This document shows positions 33,693-44,962 of a stretch of DNA of 53,873 nt, in pieces. Each line of letters begins with the position of its first letter. Within the stretch, counting starts at the first letter, position 1. The DNA lies in assembly GCA_027579435.1 (NCBI GenBank), contig JANBPK010001234.1:1-53873 (forward strand). Reading direction: 5' to 3'. The notes beneath the pieces are model-generated. The model was given only the letters and a program-made list of their open reading frames with translations. It was not told where the DNA came from and did no database searches. Made by a program: the position numbers and the translations under genes. The stretch comes from Candolleomyces eurysporus (lineage: Eukaryota > Basidiomycota > Agaricomycetes > Agaricales > Psathyrellaceae).

Positions 33693-35177
33693 ATGAACCT
33701 CTCTCAGCGCTCCCCTAATGCCCTTGGTCTCGGGGATGCAGTCCAGCTGCTTGCAGGAATCATGCGGAACCCCATGGAAATCGATATCTGCCCATTGACG
33801 ATTCGTTTTGCACTACGTCGTCTTTCCGATGAGCTGGGGAACACCATGGTCGAAAGAGCGAAGTTCGCGAGGTCTCATCCCCAGCTCCTGAGAGCTGGGA
33901 TGAAACTCCTCACCTGCAAAAGAACTCAGAACGAGCTGTCCGCGCTCTTGAAGCACTTGACGACCTGCGAGTGCCTCCCTTGCAAGTTCAATCAAGCTTC
34001 CATTGCACCCCACTCCGAGAAGGACTTGACAAGCCTCGGCTTCGGGATCATGATGGATATCCCTCTCCTTATCTGCAACTTTTGTGCGCTGACTCTCAAC
34101 GAGTCAACGCAGCACAAGTTCCGACAACCGAAAACGGGAGGGAGAGCTGAAAATCAACCTTGGCCACTGGGACCCGACGATCTGCTACCGTACGGGTTAA
34201 AGGGGTCCATAGAGGGGCTTTCGACGTGGGCATCCGGAGACTATGGCTTTGAAGGGAACGTTATCCAACTTGGCACCGCATTGACGACCTTCTATCGACC
34301 CTTCGGCCAAGAGGTTTTGCGGTCAAGGTCATTTTCTGTCGACATCCCGTTTCGCCACTTAGGTCGTGCATTGAAACGGTATACCAAAGGTGGCCCTATC
34401 GACGCATCAATTGGGCGAGACCCTGCTTTCGAATATGAAGTCGCGAGAACCCTCGAGTTCATTCATCCCCTCATTGATCTCGACCAAGGCAAATTTTGCG
34501 AAATGGTAACCGGGAGGGCGTGGATCGGCTCCATCTTCGAAGATCTCATGAACATTCTTGCGGTATCCCCTGACCAGTCATGGAACCGTCAATCTCTAAC
34601 GATCTACGTCGTCTTGGCTCACGCTCAAGCGAAAGTCGACCCTGCTACCGGAAGACATAAAGTTGTCATCGATCCGAAGGAGCTGGACAGATATACGCCT
34701 ATCTACAATGACCACGCCAGTGCGTTTGAGGTCATGGCGAGGACTCGAAGAGGCGCTTGTGGAAATATAGCCTGCCCTGCAGACTTCGAAGGCACCCGCT
34801 CACGGTTGTGCGCCAGATGCAATCTTCTGAGATTCTGCGGAGAGAAGGTAAAATTTTGCCGTATTCTTCGCAATCCAACTGACCAATTCATGCGTTTGTA
34901 GTGCCAGAAGGAAGCCTGGAATCACCGAAAATTCCCTCACAAAGTACTTTGTCAAAAAATCTACACCCTCAAGCAACAGGCAGGCTCGGATAACTGGACC
35001 CGCTTTTGGACTCCCGGCTATTCTTTCGAAGGGTTTTTGGAAGCATGCCGCAAGGCGTCGGTTGACATGGACCTGTTGTCACATGTCGGTCTGGAGCTGG
35101 ACGAGCTGTTTGCAGCTAGAATGAATAGCAGGAGTAGCCTCTCGATGGTTGAAACCAAACACAAAGCCAACCCTTAG
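33693..35177 (+). CDS. MYND-type zinc finger protein, paralog 7
   Basis: Exons 33693-34847 and 34902-35177 encode about 476 aa. It has AVQLLAGIMRNPMEIDIC at the N-terminus, HPQLLRAGMKLLTCKRTQNE, TQHKFRQPKTGG, the signature QPWPLGPDDLLPYGLKGSIE, FYRPFGQEVLRS and PFRHLGRALKRY. The finger has GACGNIAC, RLCARC, RFCGEK, intron, CQKEAWNHRKFPHKVLC. The tail is NWTRFWTPGYSFEGFLEAC. It is the closest paralog of number 5. Intact. Confidence 0.85.
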
Positions 35178-35802
35178 GTCCAGCGTTCTTTATCAACTCA
35201 TCTACTCCGACTAAAGAGTCGTCAGTCATTTATCCTGCTAATCTTCTCATGTCATCCAAGTAGCTACAATTATCTCCAATCATTTCTTGAATTTGATTCC
35301 AAGATCATGTAAAGGCTTGAACTCAAGGATGGAGTAACTCCAGCAATCACTGCCTTGCTTAGAGGGATGATCATTAGGTAAAGACGAGAGCTTAACACCG
35401 CCGCACAAATGAACTCAAAACGAGTCGGTTGTATCCAATTCAATAACAAGAATATCCACGGATGCACTCACGCAATAGGAAGCACGGCCGTATTTCTGCT
35501 GGTTTAGGCTCGAAGTGACCAACACAACGGTACATAGCACTCACACTATTGTGGCGAACAATAGTTTGATAACACATGGCCCTGCATGGTGTCATCTGAC
35601 AGCGCTTGCTGCCAGCAGATGACGAGACTGTCGACAGAAGCCATATTTAAATCTCGCTTTGCGAACCGTATGGGTGGTACCCACAGAAGGGTTACCGCCA
35701 AAAAGAAATCGACTCCACCTTGCCGGGCTGGGAGGCTACACCTAAGCGAAACGGAAAACGCATAAAAGGGAAGGGGGTTGAAGTCAGAATCGTGTCCCCA
35801 AA
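35178..35802. other. Intergenic upstream of hydrolase paralog 2
   Basis: No gene is recognised. A TATA-like ataaaaggga lies about 40 bp before the hydrolase ATG. Confidence 0.4.
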
Positions 35803-37217
35803 ATGACGTTAAGCGCGCCAGACTTGGTTGAGAAAACCCTTGCCTCATCCGATGGAACAAGTATTTACGCTGTAGCGGCGGGGAATCCAAAGCACAGCGC
35901 TCTCGTCTTTATCCATGGATTTGGATTGAGTTCGTTGGTGTTTGAAGGCTTGTTCCGCGAGCCTGCGCTGCTCGATAAGTTTTATCTGGTTAGTAAACGA
36001 GTGGCTTTAACCCTGTGCGATAGCTAACTTCCTCGCACATCACATAGGTCTCATACGACGTCAGGGGGAATGGTCGAAGTGGAAAGCCTGATAACCCTGA
36101 GGCTCACCAATCGTCTTTGTATGCCGCGGATTTCGGCGCCGTTTTGAAGGCATTCGAAGTCACGAAACCTGTGTGAAGTGGCCGATGCTTTGCACGGCAA
36201 GTACCCGAGGCATTTTTGACCGGTTTTCTATCAACGATTCAGCCCACCCTTGCTGCTGGTCCTTCGCGTTTAACGGTGAACAGTTCCTTCCAAACTTTAC
36301 AGAGCGTCGACTTTCGATGAATATGCATTTCAAGCAGAGCGTATACATCCATTCCAGCTAACGACGAGTTGCATCCCTTGTTATCCTCGGGCTTGCGTCC
36401 AGATAGGGGAACCGAAAACACAAAAGGAAATGAAAGCCCACGAATGGTAAATCGGAAAACCGCGGCCGCGTGATGGCTGCACATGCCGGAAGCACCGTCT
36501 TGGCACGCGTCGACCCCCCCGTAGTACCCGAGTCAAAAATGCCTCGGAACCTTTGATCGTTGCATGGTATGTCATGCCTAGCCACCACAAAAAGAAAGAG
36601 CTCAATTCTTCGATACAGGAGCATGGGAGGTGAGGACCACATTAGTGTCATGAAAATATCTCTCTAAACATCGATGATTAGGCATTGTTGTCGCTGACGT
36701 GTGTGCCCACTTACCTCCTGGAACCATTTCTGGGGTCGTCTACGTGAATGCAGCACCGTACCTAGGGGAAGCCCTCGTAAAAGTAGGAACCCCGTACATT
36801 CTCGAAGTCCTTCCCTTGCTCCTATCCACCGACAACGTAGCGACTTCCTGCGAGGCAAGGATCAAGTTCGTCGAAGCCTGCTTCTCGAAACCAGATACCC
36901 TTCCAACCCAGCTCAAGTGGAGTTGGATTGGGGCAACGGTTATGCAGCCACCCCTCGTCGCGGCGCTCACAGCGGGGAGATCCCAGGATGCTTCGAAGCT
37001 TTTCGAGGCCGCAGAGGGTGGACTTCCAGCCCTGGCCATCACCTCAACCGCTGATCTAATAATTCAAGGAAAAAATGTCGAGGAAATGCTGAAGGAGCAT
37101 TTTAAGAATTTAGAGGTGCATCGGATTGAGAACGGGAGCCACACACCTTTCATTGACGATAAAGACGAATTTGTCAAGGTTTTGACAGAGTTTGCGAAGA
37201 AGACTTTTCAGGGCTGA
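35803..37217 (+). pseudogene. Alpha/beta-hydrolase fold protein, paralog 2, broken by an insertion
   Basis: Exon 1 (35803-35988) has LVFIHGFGLSSLVFEG. Exon 2 starts at 36048 with YDVRGNGRSGKP and is interrupted after 36170 by a 377-bp insertion that introduces a stop. The exon resumes at 36553 and ends at 36566. An 11-nt microexon (36619-36629) encodes the Ser of the elbow (A-W-S-M-G across the joins). The last exon (36682-37217) has VVADVCAHLPPGTISGVVYV and the catalytic-His segment IENGSHTPFIDDKD. Setting aside the insertion and one copy of its 5-bp duplication, the frame and splice sites are coherent, so the gene was functional until recently. It could survive only if the insertion were spliced out, for which I see no good sites. 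Confidence 0.8.
36171..36547 (+). mobile_element. 377-bp non-autonomous insertion with 5-bp target duplication
   Basis: It is flanked by direct repeats AACCT (36166-36170 and 36548-36552). The left terminus reads gtgtgaagtggccgatgctt. A 16-bp inverted repeat, ccgaggcatttttgac, lies subterminally on the left and exactly at the right end (as gtcaaaaatgcctcgg). agtacccgag occurs as a direct repeat beside both. No coding capacity is seen. The left terminus matches one end of the large nested insertion at 47633-47682. The element class is not recognised. Confidence 0.75.
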
Positions 37218-37632
37218 GGATTGGAGGAGGATTGAGGCCTAGCACCTCAATAGACACAGATATCCTATTTTTCAGAGTCCAAGCTAAATAGATCGATGGT
37301 TGCAGATGTCATTCACTTCACGGACAAGGTAGAAAAGACGGCTCAAGGATACACAGATGCAAATAATGCGGTGGCACCTGGACAGTTCCGGGTCGAGTTT
37401 CACTAAAGTCCTATTCTGAAAACCAGCTGACAACGAATCTACTTAGATTTAAGACTGGAGAATTCGCCAGGGACGTCTCTCCTGCATTCTTGATCTCCCG
37501 GCTGGTTATCGTTTTTGCGGCAGACTGTTTGGAGAAGCCCGTACACACGCAGGTCTGTGGCCGCCGCATTGTGTTACTCTTGGTTAAGCGTTAATTGCGC
37601 TGAGCGTCGATTTTATAGAGCTGAGGAGCAGC
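37218..37632. other. Intergenic, nothing recognised
   Basis: Between the broken hydrolase and the DUF6697 gene. No features are seen. Confidence 0.4.
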
Positions 37633-39101
37633 TTGTTGAAAATGAAGCCGCCTGCTGTGAAAACAGAAGACTTCGACCGCGTCGATCTTTCTTGGTGGAA
37701 AAGGGAGGCATCCCCGGTCGACGTCAAGCCTACAACATCCACCTGTGACGACAAAAGCCGCATCCGATATTTCATGGACGGCGTTGTGATTACGACACGC
37801 AGGCGAATGGATGTAGAATATATCAGTATTTCAAATTCGGTATCTGCTGGCTCGAGGGTCAAGAGTTCCCCATCGCGTCTGAAATTCAAACAAAAAGATA
37901 TCAAGCAGAACATGAGTCTGGATCCACCAAAGGTACGCTCTTTCCCAGCTATTGTGATCAACGCCAATTGTCTCAAACGTTGCGTGATAGGCTTTGGTGA
38001 GACAGACCCCGTTGAAGCTCAAGCGGGAGGACGAAATGAAGCCGTCTTTTAACGGCATCAAAAAACAAGAGGATGAGGATCTAGACATCGCACAATTGTG
38101 GAGAAATCCTGTGAGAGACTTTTGCTTCTATACATTTCTTTATCTTCGTGACTGACCATGTAAAATACAGACAATTAAAGTGGAGCCAAAGATCGAGACT
38201 ATGAAGTTTGATCCAGAGACTATCAGGTCACGGATAGAGGACGCTGGCATATCCCTCATTCCATACCCGATCAACTGCGATCCAGAGATCGCAAAAACAC
38301 GGGTCTCTCGTATGTTCATGGCTGGAGCATATGGTGGAAGTCCGCAAGAGACATTTCCCCGTATCTCGAGGAAAAAATTCAAGATAGGGAAACTCAAGGA
38401 TTTCATGTATCCATCAGGTGACTATCAACCTGAAGTACCGAGGTTACCAGGTGCGCCGGGCATTTGGTTCGATATCGAGGACGGTGATCACGACGGTTGT
38501 GTCTACCGATTGTTTACAAGGGTACAGAAAGCACCGGCTGAATGGCTCTATCAGGGCCAGTACAAACTCAAGCGCTCCCTTTCATTGACTCGTGACGAGT
38601 GGGCCCAGCAGAAAATATCTGTGAGTTGCGGCCTCCCATTGTTCTCTTCCGGTACTTTTGCCGCCTTTAGACTGACGAGACTATACTGCAGGTTCGCAAT
38701 GCATGGGTCAAGGAGCTTTTCAAAAAGTCATGGGGAATTGCGATGAGGATTCAAATATATGCATTGAATCGCTGGGGGCGGAAACCAACAGTGGCCGAAG
38801 TAACGGACATCTCGGAACGTCGGCTGTATAGATCTGTGAAAGAAACAGACATAGCGCGCGCGTTGACAAGAGGGGATCAGGTCAGTTTACTACCAGTTCA
38901 CATTGTTGCTCTTGGCTGATGGTTAATGCCTTGAAGTCGCTAGCAATTTATACCATGCAGTGTGTAGGATACGATGTCACCTTTCAGACATACCTTAAAG
39001 TAAAACTTGCTCAGCCTAGCAAGCGGAAAGCTCAAAGCAGTCCTAAAGGCACGAACCTTCCAACAGAGGGCAGGCCAAGCAAACGGCGAAGGGTCAAATA
39101 A
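37633..39101 (+). CDS. DUF6697 domain protein
   Basis: Five exons: 37633-37932, 38006-38110, 38171-38620, 38692-38880 and 38937-39101. The N-terminal third is charged and probably disordered. The conserved part has PRLPGAPGIWFDIED, YRLFTRVQKAPAEWLYQGQY, SLTRDEWAQQKI, VRNAWVKELFKKSWG and IYTMQCVGYDVTFQTYL. This matches my recollection of DUF6697, a basidiomycete family of unknown function often present in many copies. The C-terminus (RPSKRRRVK) is basic and could be a nuclear signal. The first Met at 37633 follows a frame open from further upstream; exon joins are GT/AG. No enzyme motifs are visible. Confidence 0.8.
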
Positions 39102-39791
39102 AAGGGCTGAGTAGAACGGCGAGAGCGATATAGTATTGTCCGATGATGATCTTGCTTCAGACCCAGATTCCAGATTGGAGTTAAAATATACTGATGTTCT
39201 TGCACCATGTAGATATCCAATTAAAATTGAAAGCTTTATCTTGCGTCGAGCACCTGACCTTCGAGTCCTCTTTTCATACGACTCATGAAAAGCGACACTT
39301 GCTGCTGCCTCTGTGAACCAATCCGAGTCTTCCTTGACATATAGGTGTCTCCTAGGCTTTCCTTTGGTGATTCTAGAGCGTCCGTAAACTTTTACGCTCA
39401 TGAACGAATTATGAACCAACGGCTTCGAAGCCAATTGCAAGACCAATGGATCGAGAAGCTATGCGCAAAGTGGGGCCAATAACATAGGGGTTATTCTATG
39501 CGCCGAGGTCATGGAAGCAGATGCCCACATCGGAAAGAGCTGACCCACATCGGAGAGAGCTGATAGTGTTCAATCCAAGGTTTATAAGACCGTCCATGAA
39601 GCTGGTATAGGACTTGCAGCTTTGACCCGGTAACAAGGCAAGTCTTTCATATAAAGAAAGAGAAGTGACAGTCTTGGCCTTTGTAGACCCCCTTAAGTAC
39701 CCTCGGCAAAATGTCCCGGTAACTTGTACTCGCATCGCTGTAACGCTGAATGGTACCCCACTCTTATCCTCCTCGGAGCTGACCATCCATC
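39102..39791. other. Intergenic, no recognised gene
   Basis: The minus-strand frame 38940-39446 is open but partly overlaps the DUF6697 3' exon and has no recognised domain. Nothing else is supported. Confidence 0.35.
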
Positions 39792-40343
39792 CTTGATCTA
39801 CAACTACCCTAAATCGCTGCTCGCGGAGAAAGGCATGATGATCATCCTGCGTACCGATTTGCGGGCGTGAAGCGATTGTCCCTGGTTACTGGAGACGAGA
39901 TTGCAAGCACTTTCGACCGACCTGACCTCGTGATGCTCGGACAACGCGAGGTGGTCGAGGAGATTATGACTGGCGGGGACGAGGCGCATACCTTTTAATT
40001 ATTTTTTATTTCTCTGTCTAAACCAGCTACATCGGTTGCTAACTATTTGCTATAGTTATTTATTTTTTCTAGCATTGCAGCCGGCGGAGTCGGCACCACG
40101 GTCTAGTTGCTCAGCCTCGGGCGGCCCACATTAGCGGGAAGTAGGATACAAGTCTTGGTCTCTTGGGACGTCGATTCATCCTAACCCCGTTCATCGGCAG
40201 CGTACGACTCTCGCTCTAGATATGAATAACGGGTCGATAGGATGGACGAAGGGGCTTAGAATGACGAATGACGAAGAGTTATAAATTGAAGACAGCAAAG
40301 GATGCTGCTGAGATCATCGTTCCCGGGCGCGTAGGCCTCTTGC
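39339..40343. other. Left flank of the retrotransposon, target site at 40339-40343
   Basis: CTTGC at 40339-40343 is repeated immediately after the right LTR (50753-50757), which is the 5-bp target-site duplication. Apart from the CCT2 relic, nothing is recognised in this flank. Confidence 0.7.
39792..39998 (+). pseudogene. CCT2: CCT2 (TCP-1 beta chaperonin) fragment
   Basis: The plus strand reads [16 protein letters not shown], then after a frameshift [20 protein letters not shown] and [17 protein letters not shown]. This is the segment of the cytosolic chaperonin beta subunit normally ending in a continuous GGEIASTFDxPxLVxLG stretch. Only about 65 codons are present and the frame is broken, so this is a gene relic next to the left LTR. 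Confidence 0.75.
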
Positions 40344-40537
40344 TGTAAGACAGCGCCGGCTGTCGACACTCAAAGCGAGGAGAACTGAGTTGAGAGAGCT
40401 TTGATTTGAAGAACGGGAAAAGAAGAGATACAGACGATGAGATAATGAGTCGTCTTATATATGGAGCATACGTCGGAGAATGAAACGAGCCTTCCAGAAC
40501 GGGAAAACCCATGTCCAAAGTAGTAAGGAACCATACA
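40344..40537 (-). repeat. Left LTR (3' LTR of the element), 194 bp
   Basis: Begins tgtaagacagcgccggctgt and ends in ccataca. It is the same as the right LTR over 194 positions except one (a at 40533 against t at 50748), so the insertion is recent. Confidence 0.92.
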
Positions 40538-40656
40538 CTCACCCCTCCTCTAAAAGATAAAACTGTAATCGTAAAAGGATGTTGTGCGAAAGGTCAAAAA
40601 TCAGGTAAGGTCACCAGGTCCCGTAGGATAGCTGGATCCGCCGTCGAAGTTGAAGA

Positions 40657-43010
40657 CTAACTACCCGACCGTTCCTTCCACCGAGCAAGGGCATCCGTGC
40701 CCTCGAGTTCATGTTCTGGGATCCACAAGTCGTCTTCGGGACCGTAACCCTTCCAGCGGACCAGGTAACGTGAGTGACGTCTAGTCTGGTGTTCGTCCAT
40801 GATCCGGTCGATGAAATACTCTTCGGTGCCATCTTCAAACTTGAGTGGTGGGGGCCGAAGGTGGGCACGAGTCGGCACCTGATTGTCATCGTTGGCGTGG
40901 TAGGGTTTGAGTAGTGATCCGTGGAACACAGGGAAGACATTGGAATCCCCTGGCAAATCTAGGGTATATGTCGAACTTGAAGGATTTGTCTTGACTACCG
41001 AATAAGGGCCGACCCAGCGGGGTAGGAATTTCGTGGCCCGGCTGGGATCACCGACCTTCAGCTCCTTTCTTCGGTTCCTAGTCGACAGCAGCACCTTGTC
41101 TCCCACTGAATAAACAAATTCCTCACCGCGCTTTTGGTTCGCGTAGTAAGACTGGTCAATTTTTGCTGCTAGTAGGTTGTCCTGGGCCTCGAAGAGCAAA
41201 ACCTCGTGCAGACGGATCAAATCCACAGCCTTCATCTCTGCGACCCCAACGGGAGGGGTAACAATCGGCGGTACCACCCGCGGTGACCGGCCAAGACGCA
41301 ATTGGAAAGGAGAAAAGCCGGTGGCCGCATTGACAGTGTTCATGAGGGAGAAACGTACTCGGGGNAAGCGCCGCCACCCAACCCTTTTGATTGTGCGCGA
41401 TGTGAAAACGCAAAGCCTGAACGACCGACTTGTTGGTCCGCTCGCTCGAGCCATCCGTTTGGGGATGGAAAGAAGAGCTCATGGCGAGCTTCACCCCGGA
41501 AAGACGATGTAAAGCCTTCCAAAACTTGGAGACGAAAAGGCGATCGCGATCCGATACAATCGACGTAGGTAAACCATTTTCACAGTACCAAAATTGAAAG
41601 AAAAGACTCGCCAATTCCTCCACAGTGCAGTCTGTCCTACAAGGGATCAACCGAATGTCCGTCCCAAGCCGATCTGTGATGGTGAGAACACAGTTCATCC
41701 CCTCGTCTTCGGGCAGAGGACCAATGAAATCCATGGCGATCGACTCCGCGGCAGCCGTTGGAACAGGGAGCGGATGCAGAGGACCTGGCACCTTCGTTGT
41801 TCTGTCCTTATTACGCTGACAATCATCACAGGACTTGAGATAAAGGTTCTTGAGCTGTCCTTTCATGTTTGGCCAATAGAAACTGTCCCTTAAAGCACCG
41901 TAAGACTTCCGCAATCCGAAGTGACCTAACATGTCATGCGCTAGATGGAAGATACGAGCGCGAACCTTCGGTACCCGAGGAACGACCAAACGTTCTCCAA
42001 TGAACCACAGACCATCTTTTTCAACTAGGCCAGGCAGGGAGTGACGAACTTGGTGCAATCTTTGGCACCAAGGATCGGACAGATAACCGTCCTTAATAAG
42101 AGCGATGAAGTCTCCATCGATCTGGGCGGCCAATCGCTGGACCCGGGAACCCGGCACGGTAGCAGCCACAGCGCGTACGTCCGGCGGCTCCAGTGATGAC
42201 AGTCCCAACGCAACCGATCGTGCATCGGTGCTGCTGCACGAGACGAGACACACTGAAAATTCGTCGTCGTCATCACTTGCAGCAGTCCCTAGAAGTCCTC
42301 GCGCCCGCTCCTGAGCGGACATGGAATCCTCAACAAAAACAGTCCTCGACAACGCATCGGCCGCGACGTTTTCATCACCCTTCACGTAGACTATCTTTCC
42401 TTCATACTGACAGAGAAACTCCATCCACCGGGCTTGCCGCTGAGACAAGTCCTTCTGGTTCTCAAAGAACTGCAGAGTCTTATGATCTGTGTAAATGAAG
42501 AAAGGCATACCCAGCAGGTCCGAGCGCCAACACTTAAGCGCCCTAACTATTGCGAGCATTTCCTTCTCATGGACAGGATAACGACGTTCCGCCTGGTTCA
42601 ACACCTTAGACTCGAAAGCGACGGGTCTAGCTGTGTCCCATGTTGGACCGAAAGACAAAACCGCGCCTGTAGCGACATTACTCGCGTCGGTGGTAACGAA
42701 AATTTTGTTATCACCAGGGTGCTCGTGATCAATGAAAGTCAGGCATTCAGTGCTAACCGCCATCTTCTTAATAGCATCGAATGTGCGCTGGAATTCAGGA
42801 GTCCACGCAGGAAAATCCGACTTGTAAACTTTCGAAGTCAGAGCGTCTAAGACGGCAGTATGCTGAGCCAACGCAGGTAAGAAGGCCGATAGGTACCGAA
42901 CAAGGCCGAGAAAAGCACACATCTCCTTCACAGAACGAGGGACAGGCCACTGAATGATTTTCTCAGTCTTGGAGTTGTTTGTCAGCTGATGCTTCTGCAA
43001 GCTCCCAGGT
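40657..43010 (-). CDS. pol: Pol, second part: RT end, RNase H, integrase, chromodomain
   Basis: This continues reverse transcriptase (EMCAFLGLVRYLSAFLPALA). RNase H has FVTTDASNVATGAVL and IYTDHKTLQFFENQKDLSQR. Integrase has HDMLGHFGLRKSYGAL with CDDCQRNK (HHCC zinc site) and the D,D,E core MDFIGP, IVSDRDRLFVSKFW, SSERTNKS. A chromodomain near the end (HSRYLVRWKGYGPEDDLWIP) classes it as a chromovirus; that domain steers integration to marked chromatin. The frame switches exactly at the N at 41365, beside a G-run. Confidence 0.85.
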
Positions 43011-43383
43011 GCGTTGCACATCTTGAACGTACTGTTTCCAATCTAATTAGGCTACCTAAGCGATGTTACGGCAGCAACTTATAGTCCGTTACTTTTACTT
43101 AACCTTTGCTTGTTGAATACACTGTTTTTGCCGACTTTTGACGACCTGAGGTGAAAGAAGGAGCTAAGGTCATGCCTACCCGCACGATACATGTGAAATG
43201 ACGTTTTCGGTCCAGTGGTAAGGAAAGCAACGGGAGCTTCGAAAGTCCGATAGCATTCGGGGACTGGGTGCTTACTCCCCGACGTTTGTCCGGGTATCCC
43301 ACACGAAAAGTCTAGAAAAACCAAGAGGTCTCGCTGCCATTCGACTTATCAGCCCGTCAGTCTGTCGCAAATCCCGAGTCACT

Positions 43384-43729
43384 ATGCCCAAACGCAAAAG
43401 CCGAAAGACTGCCAAGCATTCACACGGCGTTGGTTCCCATGATTTGAACATCGTCGTCTCAAACCGTTTCACCCCAGAGCTGTTGCATTGGTTCAGTGAA
43501 ATAGGATTCACCGTTAAGCCTGAGCCAGGACTCTCCGAAAATGGTGCTGTCCTTGACAGCTTCAGTCCCGTCCACGAGCATGGCAAGACGACTGATACGA
43601 GTGCTTGCACTATGAGGTGCGCCTAGCGGCCTGCCTTTCTGCGCTTCTCACTAACCTTCGTCTCCCCAGTGATCGGCCTAAAAATAGCGATGGCAATAAA
43701 GGGTTGGGTGGATGTGGAGCCAAATAGAA
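43384..43729 (+). CDS. Short protein related to the F-box-like family (fragment)
   Basis: Exons about 43384-43618 and 43671-43729. It shares GSHDLNIVVSNRFTPELLHW with the neighbouring gene's LDLNIVVTRSMGDAIRDFLL. The F-box end and the C-terminal half are missing, so it is a truncated member of the same family, if expressed at all. Confidence 0.45.
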
Positions 43730-43740
43730 GTGGTCGATAT

Positions 43741-44746
43741 TTACGGTTTTACATACTGCAAACGATGGTAGTACAACTGGTGGTTTATGCAGTGTTCATT
43801 CATACATCGCCGTTTGACTCTCCACTTCAACGCCGCCGATTCCGATATGTCCCTAAAGTCCATGCAAATGTTCCCCCATTCGTTCCTGACATACACCGAT
43901 TCGCGATCGTATCCGTCAATCGGGGACCAAGCGTATTTTGCCAGCCCGAGATCGCCGTACGTCTTTCTCCACATCATCGGACACTCAAAACGACAAGGCA
44001 TGGGCCAAGCACCGTTGTTGAGAACCGTCATCGCGTCAGCTCCGCGGCCTTGCTCCTCATGATATACGGCTCCTCCGTCCCTCTCCACGGTCATAGCTTC
44101 GCGCTTGAACGTCATCGTCGGATAGTAGGAAACAAGGTGGAATGGTGTCAAGTACAGCATATTCGCCGTCGTGGAACTGTTGAGGACCACGGTCAAAGGC
44201 TTCGTGGCGCTGTAAGATAAAGTGATCTTGCTCCTCTGGAGAAGTAAATTAGTGAACGAGCAGACATATCCACAGCGGATAACTTACCAATCCCTCTGGT
44301 TCCCTTCTCATGAAACATTGAAAGTCAGCAAGGAATGTCTTGAAATATTGCCTGGGTCCTTGCGGCTCATGGCTGTAGCCAACGGAAAGCAGGAAATCTC
44401 TTATCGCATCCCCCATGGAGCGGGTAACGACAATGTTTAAGTCGAGAGGGTCGACCGATGATTGCAAAAGGATCTTACGCACTGCGGAGCCAGTGATAAG
44501 GCCCCGGCAGTCTTGGAGCGCGTCGAAAAACCCCAGTATGCGCTCGTGAGGAATGAAGAGAGCTATAGTGCTGAAAACGCGACGTCGAATTTCGCCCTCG
44601 ACAAGGGATGGGGCTGGATCAGGCCACAACCTCCAGCTGATGAGAGTTTCCCAAGTGAGAAAACGAACGATGTTGCCAAGGAGATCTTCATTATACAAGT
44701 GAACGAAAGAGGGATGTAGGACGATGGATGAAGAGTTGGATTCCAT
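43741..44746 (-). CDS. F-box-like protein with GS...DLN motif, copy 1
   Basis: Exon 1 is 44746-44288, starting MESNSSSIVLHPS (the frame is open back to 44926); exon 2 is 44235-43741. The F-box-like segment SFVHLYNEDLLGNIVRFLTW is followed by RRRVFSTIALFI, LITGSAVRKILLQSS, DPLDLNIVVTRSMGDAIRD, then STTANMLYLTPFHLVSYYP and YDRESVYVRNEWGNI. The layout matches the gene at 46419. Such F-box-like proteins are greatly expanded in agarics and may act in SCF ubiquitin ligases, but partners are unknown. It lies inside the nested insertion. Confidence 0.65.
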
Positions 44747-44962
44747 TGGATGGTCTGACAGAGATACAGAACAGGAGGAGAGTCTAAAATATTTCCAGCG
44801 GTATGACTCCTTTGTCAGCCTCGCCATAGCCATCCGTTCCTGTCTTCGGTATCTATCAACGGATACGTAGACGAAGCAGTTAAAGGATTTAGTGAGTACA
44901 CTTTTTTTTTCTATGTACCTAAACATGGCGTAAGAATCATGTCGACGAGTTCAACCTGTCAC

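Noticed and set aside
25996..37217. Inverted duplication centred on cyclin C (MYND and hydrolase paralogs on both sides and opposite strands)
   Set aside because: The order of hydrolase and MYND relative to transcription differs between the sides, so one simple inverted duplication does not explain it.
38940..39446. 168-codon minus-strand open frame after the DUF6697 gene
   Set aside because: It overlaps the DUF6697 last exon antisense, has no recognised domain and low coding character.
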